A stretch of 64,000 nucleotides of DNA, taken from contig NZ_SRJC01000008.1 in assembly GCF_004684905.1 (NCBI RefSeq), positions 62,001 through 126,000 on the forward strand. The letters run 5' to 3'. Below, in pieces: positions 8,328 to 18,134 of the stretch. The stretch is from Halobacillus salinus (lineage in GTDB: Bacteria > Bacillota > Bacilli > Bacillales > Halobacillaceae). The position numbers and the translations under genes were made by a program. Each line of letters starts with the position of its first letter. The stretch's first letter is position 1. The notes beneath the pieces are model-generated. The model was not told the origin of the DNA and made no database searches. It saw only the letters and a list, made by a program, of their open reading frames with translations.

Positions 8328-9716
8328 ATGGGATACGGTAATTCAAAAGCAATCAATCAAGTACAAGAAAAGAGCACGTTTACACCTATTCAATTAGTGA
8401 AGTTTATTCTACCCTCTTTATTCGGGGTCTTGCTTTTCCTAGTTCCGATATCTGTTGATGGGAAGGTCACGATTGGTTTAGGGGTGTTAGCTGAGGGGCT
8501 TCAAGGGGCTATTGCAGATTACATTCCTGCGTTCATGACTAGTGTGTTAGGCTTATCCGCAATAGGTAGTCTCGTCATGAAAGGGATTAAGTCTCCTAAA
8601 ATAAAAGCAAATCCTGTTCTATCGAATTTATTCGATGTTGGCGTCTTTTGGATTGTATTACGTTGCATCGGTGCATTGTTTGCACTCTTCACGTTAGCGG
8701 GTATTGGGCCTTCATTCATCTCGTCAGACCTGACGGGTGGAGTGGTATTATTTGACCTTATTCCTGTATTAATGGTTTGGTTTTTATTTGCTAGTTTGTT
8801 CATGCCTTTATTACTAGAGTTTGGATTGATGGATTTCATCGGGACTGTCGTTCGTAAGGTTATGCATCCTTTATTCAAACTTCCGGGTCGTTCTTCGATT
8901 GATGCGATGGCATCGTGGATGGGGAGTGGAACGGTCGGCGTTCTGCTTACGACCCAGCAATATGAGGCAGGTTATTATTCCAAGCGAGAGTCGGCTGTTG
9001 TAGCAACGAACTTTTCGATTGCATCGATTGCGTTCAGCCTAGTCATTGCAAAGTTCTTATCCATTGATCATATGTTCGTCCAGTTTTACTTTACCGTTGT
9101 GGTTTGCGGAGTCGTAGCTGCGATTGTATGTCCGCGTATTCCACCACTTTCGAAGAAAAAGAATACGTATCATGAACCGGTCGGAAAGCAAATTGATGAA
9201 GAAGTGCCAACAGGTGTATCAAGTTTCCGTTGGGGTGTTGAAAAAGCGGTCGAGAAAGCGGATAGTGTTAAGAGTGCTCGGAGTGTTGTTCAGAAGGGTC
9301 TCTATAGTGTCGCGGATATCTGGGTAGGGTTACTTCCTCTCGTGATGGCGCTAGGAACACTCGCCTTGATTATTGCAGAATTCACACCGATTTTCACGTT
9401 TCTTTCTTATCCTTTCATTCCGATATTGAATCTTCTACAGATTCCTGAAGCACAAGCTGCAGCTCCAGCTATGCTGGTCGGATTTGCGGACATGTTCCTT
9501 CCTGCTGTAGTCGGTAGTGCCATCGAATCCGAGTTGACGCGTTTCGTCATCGGCGTCCTTTCACTCACTCAATTGATTTACATGTCGGAGATCGGCGTTT
9601 TGCTGATCAAATCAAAAATTCCGATTACGCTACTGGAGTTATTCGTTATCTTTTTACAACGTACAATCATAACACTGCCTGTAGCAGCGTTACTAGCTCA
9701 TCTATTATTCTTTTAA
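8328..9716 (+). CDS. YjiH-family membrane protein (nucleoside-recognition/Gate domain)
   Basis: 462 residues and about ten hydrophobic segments. The N-terminus (KFILPSLFGVLLFLVPI) and the repeated Gate-like segments are those of the YjiH family, integral membrane proteins of the nucleoside-recognition superfamily presumed to transport a small solute. A hydrophilic loop at about 270-320 separates two membrane halves. The ATG at 8328 follows GGGGGAA at 8313-8319. The class III aminotransferase starts 23 bases after its stop, so the two are probably co-transcribed, with the transporter supplying or exporting an amine or amino-acid substrate (inference). Substrate unknown. Confidence 0.8.
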   Translation: MGYGNSKAINQVQEKSTFTPIQLVKFILPSLFGVLLFLVPISVDGKVTIGLGVLAEGLQGAIADYIPAFMTSVLGLSAIGSLVMKGIKSPKIKANPVLSNLFDVGVFWIVLRCIGALFALFTLAGIGPSFISSDLTGGVVLFDLIPVLMVWFLFASLFMPLLLEFGLMDFIGTVVRKVMHPLFKLPGRSSIDAMASWMGSGTVGVLLTTQQYEAGYYSKRESAVVATNFSIASIAFSLVIAKFLSIDHMFVQFYFTVVVCGVVAAIVCPRIPPLSKKKNTYHEPVGKQIDEEVPTGVSSFRWGVEKAVEKADSVKSARSVVQKGLYSVADIWVGLLPLVMALGTLALIIAEFTPIFTFLSYPFIPILNLLQIPEAQAAAPAMLVGFADMFLPAVVGSAIESELTRFVIGVLSLTQLIYMSEIGVLLIKSKIPITLLELFVIFLQRTIITLPVAALLAHLLFF

Positions 9717-9739
9717 ACTAGTCAATGGAGGTATTCAAT

Positions 9740-11056
9740 ATGGCACAAGAATGGAGTCATCTCATAGATAAAATGTCGCAACGGTTAGCACCAAGTATGG
9801 CGAAGGACCACCCGAATCTACCGGTAGAAAAAGAGGAAGGTTGTTACTATTATGGAGTGGACGGGAAGACGTATTTAGATTTCACTTCTGGTATCGCCAC
9901 GACCAATGTGGGGCATCGTCATCCGAAAGTTGTCCAAGCCATTAAAGATGGAGCGGATTCCTTGGCTCATGGTCCATCCGGAGTGATCATGTATGAATCG
10001 ATCTTGGAGCTTGCGGACCGTTTAGCTGAAAAACTCCCTGGCGATCTAGATTGTTTCTTCTTCGGAAACAGTGGTGCGGAAGCGGTGGAAGGTGCTATTA
10101 AATTAGCGAAACACGTGACGCAACGACCTTATATCGTGTCGTTTATCGGAGGGTTCCACGGACGTTCCATGGGAGCGCTAAGTGTGACAAGCTCCAAGAG
10201 TAAGTACCGCCAGTTTTTACAGCCTACTGGTTCGTATCAAGTTCCTTTTGCACAAGAGGATGAATGCCCTCCTGGCATGGATTCAGAAGACTACGTAGTC
10301 GCGGAGTTAGAAAAAGATTTCAAGCGCCTCTTCAATCATCAGGTAACGCCTGAAGAGGTAGCTGCTGTTATCGTAGAGCCTGTCTTGGGAGAAGGCGGCT
10401 ACGTCGTTCCACCTAAGAAATGGTTAGAAAAGGTTCGTGAACTATGCGACCGTTATAATATTTTACTTATATTCGACGAAGTCCAGACAGGATTCGGCCG
10501 TACTGGGGAATGGTTTGCCTCTCAGACGTTTGGAGTAACACCTGACATCATGGCGATTGCAAAGGGGATTGCGAACGGCATGCCGCTAAGTGCGACAGTC
10601 GCACCACAAGCTTTAATGAAACAGTGGCCGCTAGGAAGCCATGCCACAACGTTCGGCGGGAACCCGATCGCTTGCTCCGCAGCCCTCGCCGTCTTAGATG
10701 TGATGGAAGAAGAGAATCTGCTGGAGAATGCGAAGGAGCAAGGTGCTTACGCTACAAAAAGGTTGCAGGAAATAAAAGAAAAGCATGAAGTCATTGGACG
10801 TGTGAGATCGATCGGACTAATGATCGGGATTGAAATCGTGGATCCGACAACAGGCGAGCCCAATAGTGATGGCCTGTTCAAAATCCTAGATAAAGCACTG
10901 GAAAATGGCGTCCTATTCTACTTTGGTGGAAATCAAACAGAAATCATCCGCATGATCCCACCGTTGACGGTGACGCAGGAACAGATTGAAGAAGGATTAC
11001 AAATGCTCGATAAGGCTTTGACGGAATACGAGCAGGAGATTAGTGTCGGGACATAA
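9740..11056 (+). CDS. Class III PLP-dependent aminotransferase (GABA/omega-amino acid type)
   Basis: 438 residues from the ATG at 9740. The longer frame from 9725 would place the GGAGG at 9727-9731 inside the gene, so the shorter start is preferred. PLP-fold type I class III features are present: the phosphate-binding [15 protein letters not shown], the cofactor aspartate in [11 protein letters not shown] (about Asp246) and the Schiff-base lysine in [11 protein letters not shown] (about Lys275). The family includes 4-aminobutyrate, acetylornithine and beta-alanine aminotransferases. The sequence resembles the GabT side, but the substrate cannot be fixed. It is the second gene of a two-gene operon with the YjiH-type transporter and has a strong terminator. 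Confidence 0.85.
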   Translation: MAQEWSHLIDKMSQRLAPSMAKDHPNLPVEKEEGCYYYGVDGKTYLDFTSGIATTNVGHRHPKVVQAIKDGADSLAHGPSGVIMYESILELADRLAEKLPGDLDCFFFGNSGAEAVEGAIKLAKHVTQRPYIVSFIGGFHGRSMGALSVTSSKSKYRQFLQPTGSYQVPFAQEDECPPGMDSEDYVVAELEKDFKRLFNHQVTPEEVAAVIVEPVLGEGGYVVPPKKWLEKVRELCDRYNILLIFDEVQTGFGRTGEWFASQTFGVTPDIMAIAKGIANGMPLSATVAPQALMKQWPLGSHATTFGGNPIACSAALAVLDVMEEENLLENAKEQGAYATKRLQEIKEKHEVIGRVRSIGLMIGIEIVDPTTGEPNSDGLFKILDKALENGVLFYFGGNQTEIIRMIPPLTVTQEQIEEGLQMLDKALTEYEQEISVGT

Positions 11057-11086
11057 AGTCGTTATAGTAGTAGAGGATGTATGATG

Positions 11087-11121
11087 AAAGAGCAGGGGAA
11101 TTCTCCTGCTCTTTTTTTATT
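11087..11121 (+). terminator. Terminator after the aminotransferase
   Basis: AGAGCAGGGGA pairs with TCTCCTGCTCT, followed by seven T residues. Confidence 0.88.
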
Positions 11122-11278
11122 AGGATAAAGGTAATTAACGGTGATGGTAGTGTCCACGAAATACTATAAAATGTTAAAGTTATAGAGACAGGTACTTATT
11201 AGAAAGCACAAGCCCATTACATAAAAAAAGAGCAGGTTACCATGATTAATCTCTCTTTTCACTAAAGGAGTTTTTCAA

Positions 11279-12274
11279 ATGATTAAGTTCGGTATAGTAG
11301 GTACGAATTGGATTACAGAACGATTCTTAGATGCAGTGAAAGACTTGGAGGACTTCACCTTATCCGCGGTTTATTCACGCACGGAAGAAAAGGCAAAAAC
11401 CTTTGCAGCTAAATTTGGTGCAGAACACACTTTTACAAGTTTAGAGGAAATGGCAAAAAGCGATGTAGTGGATGCGGTGTACATAGCAAGTCCAAACTCA
11501 CTACATAGTGAACAGTCCATATTAATGATGAATCATGGTAAGCATGTTCTGTGTGAGAAGCCACTGGCTTCCAACACAAGAGAAACGGAAGCTATGATCG
11601 AAGCGGCCAAAGAAAATAATGTGCTGTTGATGGAAGCGATGAAATCGACTCTTTCTCCTAACTTTAAACTACTTCAAGATAACTTGAACAAAATCGGAAA
11701 AGTCCGTCGCTATCACGCCAATTTCTCAAAATATTCATCTCGTTATGACGCTTATCGAGAGGGAACCGTATTGAATGCGTTCAACCCTGAATTTTCTAAT
11801 GGCTCGTTAATGGATCTCGGAGTCTATTGTATCTACCCAATGGTTGTACTATTCGGTGAGCCAGAAGACATTAAGGCATCAGGAATTATGTTGGATTCTG
11901 GAGTAGACGGCGGAGGAAGTCTTATTGCTCAATATGAGGGCATGGAGGGGATCCTTACTCACTCCAAGATTCAAAACTCCTACATTCACTCAGAAATTCA
12001 AGGGGAAGAAGGTAGCATCATCATTGAAGGTGGGATCTCTTCTTTTAATGATATGAAAGTTGTGTATCGTGATGGTTCAACGGAAGTGATCAGCGCCGAG
12101 CTTGATCACCATGAGATGTATTATGAAACGGAGGAATTTATCAGTTTGATTAAGGAAGGAAAAACGATGTCTTCTATTAATTCTTTTGAGAATTCTCTAA
12201 CTACTGCTAAGGTTATTGAAGCGGCTAGAAAGCGAATTGGGGTTGTGTATCCAGCGGATAATAAAAGGTGCTAA
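11279..12274 (+). CDS. Gfo/Idh/MocA-family NAD(P)-dependent oxidoreductase
   Basis: 331 residues. An N-terminal Rossmann fold begins IKFGIVGTNWITERFL, with GTNWI in place of the usual GxGxxG/A. The family motif EKPLASN lies near residue 95 and is followed by the alpha/beta C-terminal domain typical of dehydrogenases of sugars, inositols and related diols. Start ATG after AAAGGAG, seven bases upstream. It stands alone between the aminotransferase terminator and a long gap. Its substrate is unknown. Confidence 0.85.
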   Translation: MIKFGIVGTNWITERFLDAVKDLEDFTLSAVYSRTEEKAKTFAAKFGAEHTFTSLEEMAKSDVVDAVYIASPNSLHSEQSILMMNHGKHVLCEKPLASNTRETEAMIEAAKENNVLLMEAMKSTLSPNFKLLQDNLNKIGKVRRYHANFSKYSSRYDAYREGTVLNAFNPEFSNGSLMDLGVYCIYPMVVLFGEPEDIKASGIMLDSGVDGGGSLIAQYEGMEGILTHSKIQNSYIHSEIQGEEGSIIIEGGISSFNDMKVVYRDGSTEVISAELDHHEMYYETEEFISLIKEGKTMSSINSFENSLTTAKVIEAARKRIGVVYPADNKRC

Positions 12275-12656
12275 TTATTTTGGTGCTTGAATTCCACTAT
12301 TCTTAAGTGTTTACACGGTGGGAGCATCTTCTAGGCTATCGTTTCTGGCCCTTGATTTGCGTGTACTTGAGGGAGGTAAGAGACATTTGGGGTTCGGCAG
12401 ACGGATATGCTCCTCCACATGTTGAGTGGAGAAGGGAACAAATTTATTTTTTGTGAGCATATGATTATAGCAGCTAAAATTGAGTTGTATATAATCACGT
12501 GCTTATTTATTTTTTATTGAAAAAACAATGGAGGATTTTTAATTTACATCAAGAACATTGCAGAATAAGACTTTTTTCTTACTTATCAATAAGAACTAAG
12601 GTTGAAGTTAAGTTGAAGTTTCAGTTTCCAAAACAATAAGAAGGAGTCAATCAAAT
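12275..12656. other. 382-base gap before the defence genes
   Basis: No ORF is supported. The only structure seen is a small CTCCAC/GTGGAG hairpin at 12413-12431. Base composition shifts from moderate to strongly AT-rich at about 12440, which I take as the left boundary of the acquired defence segment. A promoter for the OLD-family gene must lie here, but no clear -35/-10 pair stands out. Confidence 0.5.
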
Positions 12657-14879
12657 TTGAAAGTAAATAGTATCGAAATAAATAATTTCAAAAGGTTCGG
12701 CAATTCAAGACTTCAATTTCATGAAAGTGAAAAAGTAGAGTTGTTGATTGGTTCAAACAACAGTGGGAAAACAACTCTCTTAAATGCAATGGGAAAGTTT
12801 CTATCACCTTACCGGGAAATTCACTTGTATGATTTCCAAATTAATAAATGGGATGAAATGCATCATCTAGTAGAGGAGTTAATAAGTAAGAATGATGAAA
12901 ACGTCCATGATAAGAAAAAAGAATTGTACAATATATTCCCCGGCTTTAAAGCAATTATTGAATATAAACAATCTGAAATTCATTTAGTAAAGAATTTCTT
13001 AAGTACATTAGAGCACCAAAATAATAAAGTTGCGTTTTATATTAGGTTTGAGCCTAATAATATTGAGGAGCTCCTTTCAGAATATAAAGAATATCAATTA
13101 AAAATTGAAGAAACTGTTCAATCGTGGAAAGATTTAAACGAAGAAGAGTCAGATACTGGTGTAGTTGAGGAAGTTGCGGGGCACTACTGGAAAAGAACTA
13201 TTAGGGATTTCCTGGAGTTAGATAATAATTTGAGCCGCTTCTTTTCGTTAAAAGCTTATGTTGCAAATCCAGTAGAAGATGATATTGAGTATGAATTTGG
13301 GAGAAAAACCAACATATCTCTTCAAAATATTTACTCACTTATTCAAGTAGATACCATTATAGCAGGTAGGTATTTAAGCGATGTTGACTCTAAAGGGAAA
13401 ACTGCTGATAGTTCCCAAAAAGTAATGGAGAAAGAGTCGCCAATTTCAAGCCTTTTCACATCTTTTGCACATGATTACAGAACTGAAGCAGGAACGAATG
13501 AAATGGATTATTTTGACCTGGATTATGACTTGTTGAAAGGGAATAAAGCCACTGAGGAGCAACTCAAAGAATTTTATCAAGAAAGTTTTGGTGAAGTTGA
13601 AGAGAAATTCAAAGAGTGGGGCTATCCAAATATAAATCAACCCTCGATAACTGTTAACCCTAAGTTAGAGCTATTGAATTCTATAAAAAGTAATGCTGAT
13701 ATTATGATACACACTTCAGAATGGGATAAACCTTTGCCTGAAAGCTATAATGGGTTAGGGTATCGGAATTTGTTATATATTTTTCTGAAGTTACATCAAT
13801 TTAATGAGGATAGAAGAGTTCGAAGACAAAAAGGCGAAAGCCAATTGCACTTTGTTTTAATAGAAGAGCCGGAAGTTCATTTACATTCTCCGGTCCAAGA
13901 AGTCTTTATTGACCAAGTTAAGAACATATTTAGTGAAGAGGACTTTCAGATAATTATAAGTACACACTCAAATCATATTGTAGATTCGGTTAATTTTGAA
14001 CAATTACATTATTTTAAAGTCTTAGATAAGAAAACAAATATTCTTCGCCTAGATAATTTATTATTATACGAAGAAGGTAAAAGTAAAGTAAATGATCGGT
14101 TCGTAAAAAAATATTTTGAATTGCACTCTCATAATATTTTTTTCGCTGATGGAATCATTATGGTAGAGGGTTCAAGTGAAAAAGTGCTAATTCCACATTT
14201 CATTAAATTTAAAGACTACTATAAAAATTTAAAAAATAAGTACATAGCAGTAATGGAAGTCAATGGTGCATATGCACACCTATTTTATCCATTATTAAAG
14301 GAGTTAGGCCTTCCTACACTTGTGATAACAGATATTGATAGTTACAGGAAGGGAAATACCCAAAAAGAACATATTGATCCAAATCTTATAGATAAGCTTA
14401 TTACGACAAATAGTTCGATCAATAAATTTTTTAAATCAAAAGAGGAGATCACAATAGAGTGTTTGTTAAACGAACTTGTTGAACAAAAGATAGATGAAAA
14501 TATTAACTTGTGTTATCAACATAAAAATTATGGAGATGAAACGAATTCGATTTATGCACGTACTTTTGAAGATGCTTTCGCTCTAGAAAATGAGGAATTT
14601 TTAAAAGAAATAGACTTTAGAGAAGAATTTGATGTTCAAGGAAGGGGTCTGTTAAGAAAGTTCAAGGAAATATTCGACAGTGAATCACCAAATGAATATG
14701 CAGAGAAATTATTTAAAGCAATTGCGAATAACCAAAAATCAGATTTTGCTTTAGATTTGATCTATTACTTAGTAAATTCGGACGGAGAAACTGCGATAAG
14801 CAACTTGTCCTTACCACGGTATATTGATGATGGATTACAGTGGCTAAATGATAACCTAAGTGGTGATACTAATGTATAA
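12657..14879 (+). CDS. gajA: OLD-family ATP-dependent nuclease, GajA-like (ABC ATPase + TOPRIM)
   Basis: 740 residues, TTG start after AAGGAG at 12641-12646. An N-terminal ABC-type ATPase has Walker A IGSNNSGKTT (31-40, Lys38), a signature-like YNGLGYRNLLYI from about 364, Walker B LIEEPEVHLH (401-410) and the H-loop STHS (435-438). A TOPRIM nuclease domain follows, with Glu504 in VEGSSE and the acidic TDID (Asp559, Asp561). This is the layout of class 2 OLD proteins, which are defined by an adjacent UvrD helicase. That pair is the Gabija anti-phage system, where GajA nicks DNA when nucleotides are depleted. It is longer than typical GajA (about 580 residues), with ~165 extra residues after the TOPRIM core. 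Strongly AT-rich; overlaps the helicase gene. Confidence 0.82.
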   Translation: MKVNSIEINNFKRFGNSRLQFHESEKVELLIGSNNSGKTTLLNAMGKFLSPYREIHLYDFQINKWDEMHHLVEELISKNDENVHDKKKELYNIFPGFKAIIEYKQSEIHLVKNFLSTLEHQNNKVAFYIRFEPNNIEELLSEYKEYQLKIEETVQSWKDLNEEESDTGVVEEVAGHYWKRTIRDFLELDNNLSRFFSLKAYVANPVEDDIEYEFGRKTNISLQNIYSLIQVDTIIAGRYLSDVDSKGKTADSSQKVMEKESPISSLFTSFAHDYRTEAGTNEMDYFDLDYDLLKGNKATEEQLKEFYQESFGEVEEKFKEWGYPNINQPSITVNPKLELLNSIKSNADIMIHTSEWDKPLPESYNGLGYRNLLYIFLKLHQFNEDRRVRRQKGESQLHFVLIEEPEVHLHSPVQEVFIDQVKNIFSEEDFQIIISTHSNHIVDSVNFEQLHYFKVLDKKTNILRLDNLLLYEEGKSKVNDRFVKKYFELHSHNIFFADGIIMVEGSSEKVLIPHFIKFKDYYKNLKNKYIAVMEVNGAYAHLFYPLLKELGLPTLVITDIDSYRKGNTQKEHIDPNLIDKLITTNSSINKFFKSKEEITIECLLNELVEQKIDENINLCYQHKNYGDETNSIYARTFEDAFALENEEFLKEIDFREEFDVQGRGLLRKFKEIFDSESPNEYAEKLFKAIANNQKSDFALDLIYYLVNSDGETAISNLSLPRYIDDGLQWLNDNLSGDTNV

Positions 14880-16509
14880 GTTTAAGGAAGAAGCTATGAT
14901 ACAACATAACAGAGTACGAAACGAAATTGCTCAAAGCGTTAAGAGGGGTAATAGTTTCTTTGTCCAAGCAGGAGCAGGGGCTGGAAAAACTAAATCATTA
15001 GTAGAGACTCTAGAAGATATGAAGAAAGTCTATGGTTATGACTTTAAAAAAGATGGGCGGAAAATTGCGGTTATTACTTTTACAGATGCCGCTACATTAG
15101 AGATTAAGAATAGGTTAATGGATGATTCAATCTTTCAAATATCAACAATTCATAGCTTTGCATGGGAAAATTTAAAACATTTACAATTTGATCTAATTGA
15201 ATCATTAGATGAAGAAAGTATTGAAAAAGTTACTTATTCTGTTCTCAATGACTTAGCTGATGAATATAACTTGCATCATCATGAAGTCGTAGAAAAATTT
15301 ATTAGAATGTTAAATTCTAAAGAGAAGTTTTGCCAAATTATTTCTAATCAATATCCATTTATCTTAATTGATGAGTGCCAAGATACTCAAACTAAAATAA
15401 TTGATGCTTTTTTTGATCTCTATAAAGAACACAATATTATTTTGGGGTTATTTGGAGATATGATGCAAAGAATTTACCTTCATAGTCATCAAAACTTAAA
15501 TGAGCTCGTAGAAGAGCATAACTTTGATATTATCACGAAAGAATGGAATTGGAGGTCTTCTCCTGAAATTGTAAAATTTATCAATAGAGTAAGAGCTTTA
15601 GATATTGACTTATCAAAGGAAAATAGAAGCTTTTCTGACTCAGCATTTAGTCAACTTGCTGTAAAAGAAGAAACAAAAAAAAATGTTGAAATCCATGTGT
15701 TAACTCTTGATGAAGAAAAGCACGAAAGCGATATTGTTCATGGCAGTCATGTATTAGTTTTAGAACATAAAATGGCGGCAAAAAGAGAAGGGTTCCAAGA
15801 TTTGCATAATTATGTATCAAGTTTTAGCAAAAAGAAAAACTCATTTCTAGATGGAGATTTAGGGGAACTAAAGGAGATTGAGGGAATTCTTGTTCCTCTT
15901 TATCAAGATATAATAGAGGATCGATCTCCGATTGACTTAATGTTTTATTTGCGTGAATATAACATAGCATTCCAAACAGGGGATAATGTCGATTTAAAAG
16001 TTTTACAGAAAGACTTCATCTTACTATGCCAAACACTTAAAGATACTCAAAGTACATTGGGTAATATCTTAGATAATATAGGTACTACTTTTGATTTTAG
16101 ATATTTAAGAGATTCTACTGATGAATTTGTAGAGGGTCTTAAGTCAATAAAATGGGTTGAATTTATTAAGTATTTTGAATATGTTAACAGTTTAGGTATA
16201 GGTACTCAACACAGTTCAAAAGGTTTAGAGTACCCAAGAGTTAGTGTAATATTAAGTGACAATGAACAAAAGTGGAACCTTTATAATTTTTCAAGACTGT
16301 TAGGTATTCAGCAACCTACGGAAAATGACTTAAAAAAATATAAAGAAGGAAAAGATACGACATTAACAAGAACACAAAACATTTTCTATGTTGCTTGTAG
16401 TCGAGCAATGGAAGAACTTAAAATTATTTATTATGTGCCTAAAGGTGGAAAGGAAAAGGTAAAAGAACGATTTGAGTTTTTATTTGAAGATGTTTGCGAA
16501 ATAGTGTGA
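14872..16509 (+). CDS. gajB: UvrD/PcrA-like superfamily 1 helicase, GajB-like
   Basis: About 545 residues. Motifs in order: Walker A QAGAGAGKT (32-40), motif Ia VITFTDAATLEIKNRL, motif II ILIDECQDTQ, motif III GDMMQRIY, motif V TQHSSKGLEYPRV, and motif VI NIFYVACSRAMEEL. It is shorter than UvrD (~720) and close to Gabija GajB proteins. The ATG at 14872 overlaps the gajA stop (14877-14879). A GTG at 14860 and an ATG at 14896, which has the best ribosome site (AAGGAAG), are alternatives. In Gabija, GajB hydrolyses (d)NTPs and activates the complex after phage infection. Same AT-rich composition as gajA. It ends convergently with the Mrr-like gene. Confidence 0.82.
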   Translation: MYKFKEEAMIQHNRVRNEIAQSVKRGNSFFVQAGAGAGKTKSLVETLEDMKKVYGYDFKKDGRKIAVITFTDAATLEIKNRLMDDSIFQISTIHSFAWENLKHLQFDLIESLDEESIEKVTYSVLNDLADEYNLHHHEVVEKFIRMLNSKEKFCQIISNQYPFILIDECQDTQTKIIDAFFDLYKEHNIILGLFGDMMQRIYLHSHQNLNELVEEHNFDIITKEWNWRSSPEIVKFINRVRALDIDLSKENRSFSDSAFSQLAVKEETKKNVEIHVLTLDEEKHESDIVHGSHVLVLEHKMAAKREGFQDLHNYVSSFSKKKNSFLDGDLGELKEIEGILVPLYQDIIEDRSPIDLMFYLREYNIAFQTGDNVDLKVLQKDFILLCQTLKDTQSTLGNILDNIGTTFDFRYLRDSTDEFVEGLKSIKWVEFIKYFEYVNSLGIGTQHSSKGLEYPRVSVILSDNEQKWNLYNFSRLLGIQQPTENDLKKYKEGKDTTLTRTQNIFYVACSRAMEELKIIYYVPKGGKEKVKERFEFLFEDVCEIV

Positions 16510-16621
16510 GTGTATGTTTCATAGGGGGTTGTTTACTACAATTAATTTATTTGATTGTTGTATTACCTAAGTATAAGAAGTGGGGGAACGTTCTTGTAAA
16601 TATTGACCTTCCCCGTGAAAT

Positions 16622-16665
16622 AGATTTCATTTCCTGCAGTTTAATCAACTGCAGGAATGAAATCT
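16622..16665. terminator. Convergent hairpin between gajB and the Mrr-like gene
   Basis: AGATTTCAT(T)TCCTGCAGT at 16622-16640 pairs with ACTGCAGGAATGAAATCT at 16648-16665, an 18-bp stem with one bulge and a 7-base loop. It overlaps the last codons of the leftward gene. T runs are short, so termination in either direction is inferred from position. Confidence 0.55.
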
Positions 16666-17240
16666 TTGATTTCTTGCTCAACATTATCTAGCCCAACAAT
16701 CCAAAGGTCTACAAGCTTTAATCCATCAATTAATTCAATGTTTAGCCCCTTAACATATTTCCTTGCTGCAGGAGTGAAGGAGCCTGGAGTAATTACATAA
16801 CCTGACTGAGCACCTTTTTTGACCATGTTGGAATGGACCAAAGCTATGGGTTCGTAACCAAGATCGTCTCGTTGACATTTGGCCTGTCCTAAGAATATGT
16901 TTCCGTCAATTGTATGTTCAAAATCGACTCCGAAGTCATGGGAAGGGGGAGTAACCCATGTAGAACCTCCTCTGGCTTTTTGTATAAGGTCAGCAGTGAA
17001 ATGCTCAAAAGAGATGGGTTCTTGTCTAAGGTACAATGAGGAAAGTTTAGTAGTCTCATCAAGGTTTTCTTTTCTAAATCTGAGGTATAATCCCATTGCC
17101 AGTGTTTTCTTCATCTCTTCGTTAGAATCCAATTGTCTTAAGAGTAAGGTTGTTTGATAGTTATTCTTTCTCTTTGTCATTTTAAAATGTACAGCCGCAA
17201 TAACCAACAGCACCCCTAGAGCTATCTCAAAATATATCAT
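16641..17240 (-). CDS. Membrane-anchored Mrr-like restriction endonuclease
   Basis: 199 residues from the ATG at 17240, which has a near-perfect AAGGAGG seven bases upstream; the frame continues to 17282 without such a site. Residues 2-19 form one transmembrane helix, leaving the rest in the cytoplasm. From about residue 76 an Mrr/REase fold is seen: FEHFTADLIQKARGG, then HDFGVD (Asp102/Asp106) and the GQAK motif (Gln119, Lys121), the catalytic D...QxK pattern of Mrr_cat nucleases. Mrr enzymes cut modified foreign DNA. A helix-tethered version could act on DNA entering at the membrane (inference). It is convergent with gajB and follows the AT-rich islet, but is itself less AT-rich. Confidence 0.7.
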   Translation of the reverse strand: MIYFEIALGVLLVIAAVHFKMTKRKNNYQTTLLLRQLDSNEEMKKTLAMGLYLRFRKENLDETTKLSSLYLRQEPISFEHFTADLIQKARGGSTWVTPPSHDFGVDFEHTIDGNIFLGQAKCQRDDLGYEPIALVHSNMVKKGAQSGYVITPGSFTPAARKYVKGLNIELIDGLKLVDLWIVGLDNVEQEIKDFIPAVD

Positions 17241-17510
17241 AGCTAGAGCCTCCTTATGAATGATTATTACAGTAATAGTCACTTTCCAATCTAGTTATTC
17301 AACAAGACAAAATAAATTAAAGGTATTCAATACAGAAAGAACAAATCTATTAATGTAACAAGTCATGATAACTCCTATCCTATCCACCACATCATGAACC
17401 ACCATCCCAGGTAAAACTGAACCCGTCCTCTCATACATCCAACTATATAGCAGCTTTTTTAATGGAATTAAGTGGTGAGGCGATCATTTTTAATTAAGGA
17501 GAAACAAGTT

Positions 17511-17864
17511 ATGAAGAGTTTGATAATTTTTGTGCTCGCAGTAGCCTATAATATTTCGTCAAATCGCTGGTTAACGAAAAGGTTCAATATAAAGGAAAAG
17601 AAGTCGAATTACGTGAATGAAGCTCAAAAGGTCATAGAAGTGTTTATTATCATAGCTACACTCGGTATCATATTTGTCATTCCTAGTGGTCTAAGTTCTA
17701 TATATGTTGTCTTTTCCTGCCTGTCCTTAATTACGATTATTCGTATATTCATTGAGTGGAAATTTGAGAGAGAGAGCAAGGAATATATCTTATCAATAAA
17801 TAATTTAATTATTTACATATTGATTGTAGTATCCATTTTTGTATTTATTAAATGGTCATTTTAG
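17511..17864 (+). CDS. DUF4181-type small membrane protein
   Basis: 117 residues from the ATG at 17511, which has AAGGAG eight bases upstream; the frame continues back to 17472 without a good site. Four hydrophobic segments are visible at about 1-17, 42-58, 62-80 and 97-114. The pattern NRWLTKRFNIKEKK near the start and IRIFIEWKFERESKEYI in the middle matches what I know of DUF4181 proteins of Bacillaceae. Function unknown. No operon partner. Confidence 0.6.
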   Translation: MKSLIIFVLAVAYNISSNRWLTKRFNIKEKKSNYVNEAQKVIEVFIIIATLGIIFVIPSGLSSIYVVFSCLSLITIIRIFIEWKFERESKEYILSINNLIIYILIVVSIFVFIKWSF

Positions 17865-18134
17865 GGAAGGGGTTACCTTCTATCTGCCACGTGTTTCTGG
17901 TTATATGAACTCTCTGACGTCGACGAAAATCTTTCGTATTTTCGTGAGAAACCATACTTGTGGCCTCCTCTACTACTCACCCTCCAAAAACTAGAGAATC
18001 CTTCGAATCGCTCATAAAGAAGCCTGTTGACTAGATGTACGAACCTCTATATACTTAACGACTATGTGTGAAAAATAGACGACATGTTTCGACATGCGTT
18101 TTTCATATACTCGATCATACCTAGGGGGAAAATA

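Noticed and set aside
16494-16691. 65-codon rightward frame after gajB
   Set aside because: It overlaps the convergent hairpin and the Mrr-like coding sequence; no site or motif.
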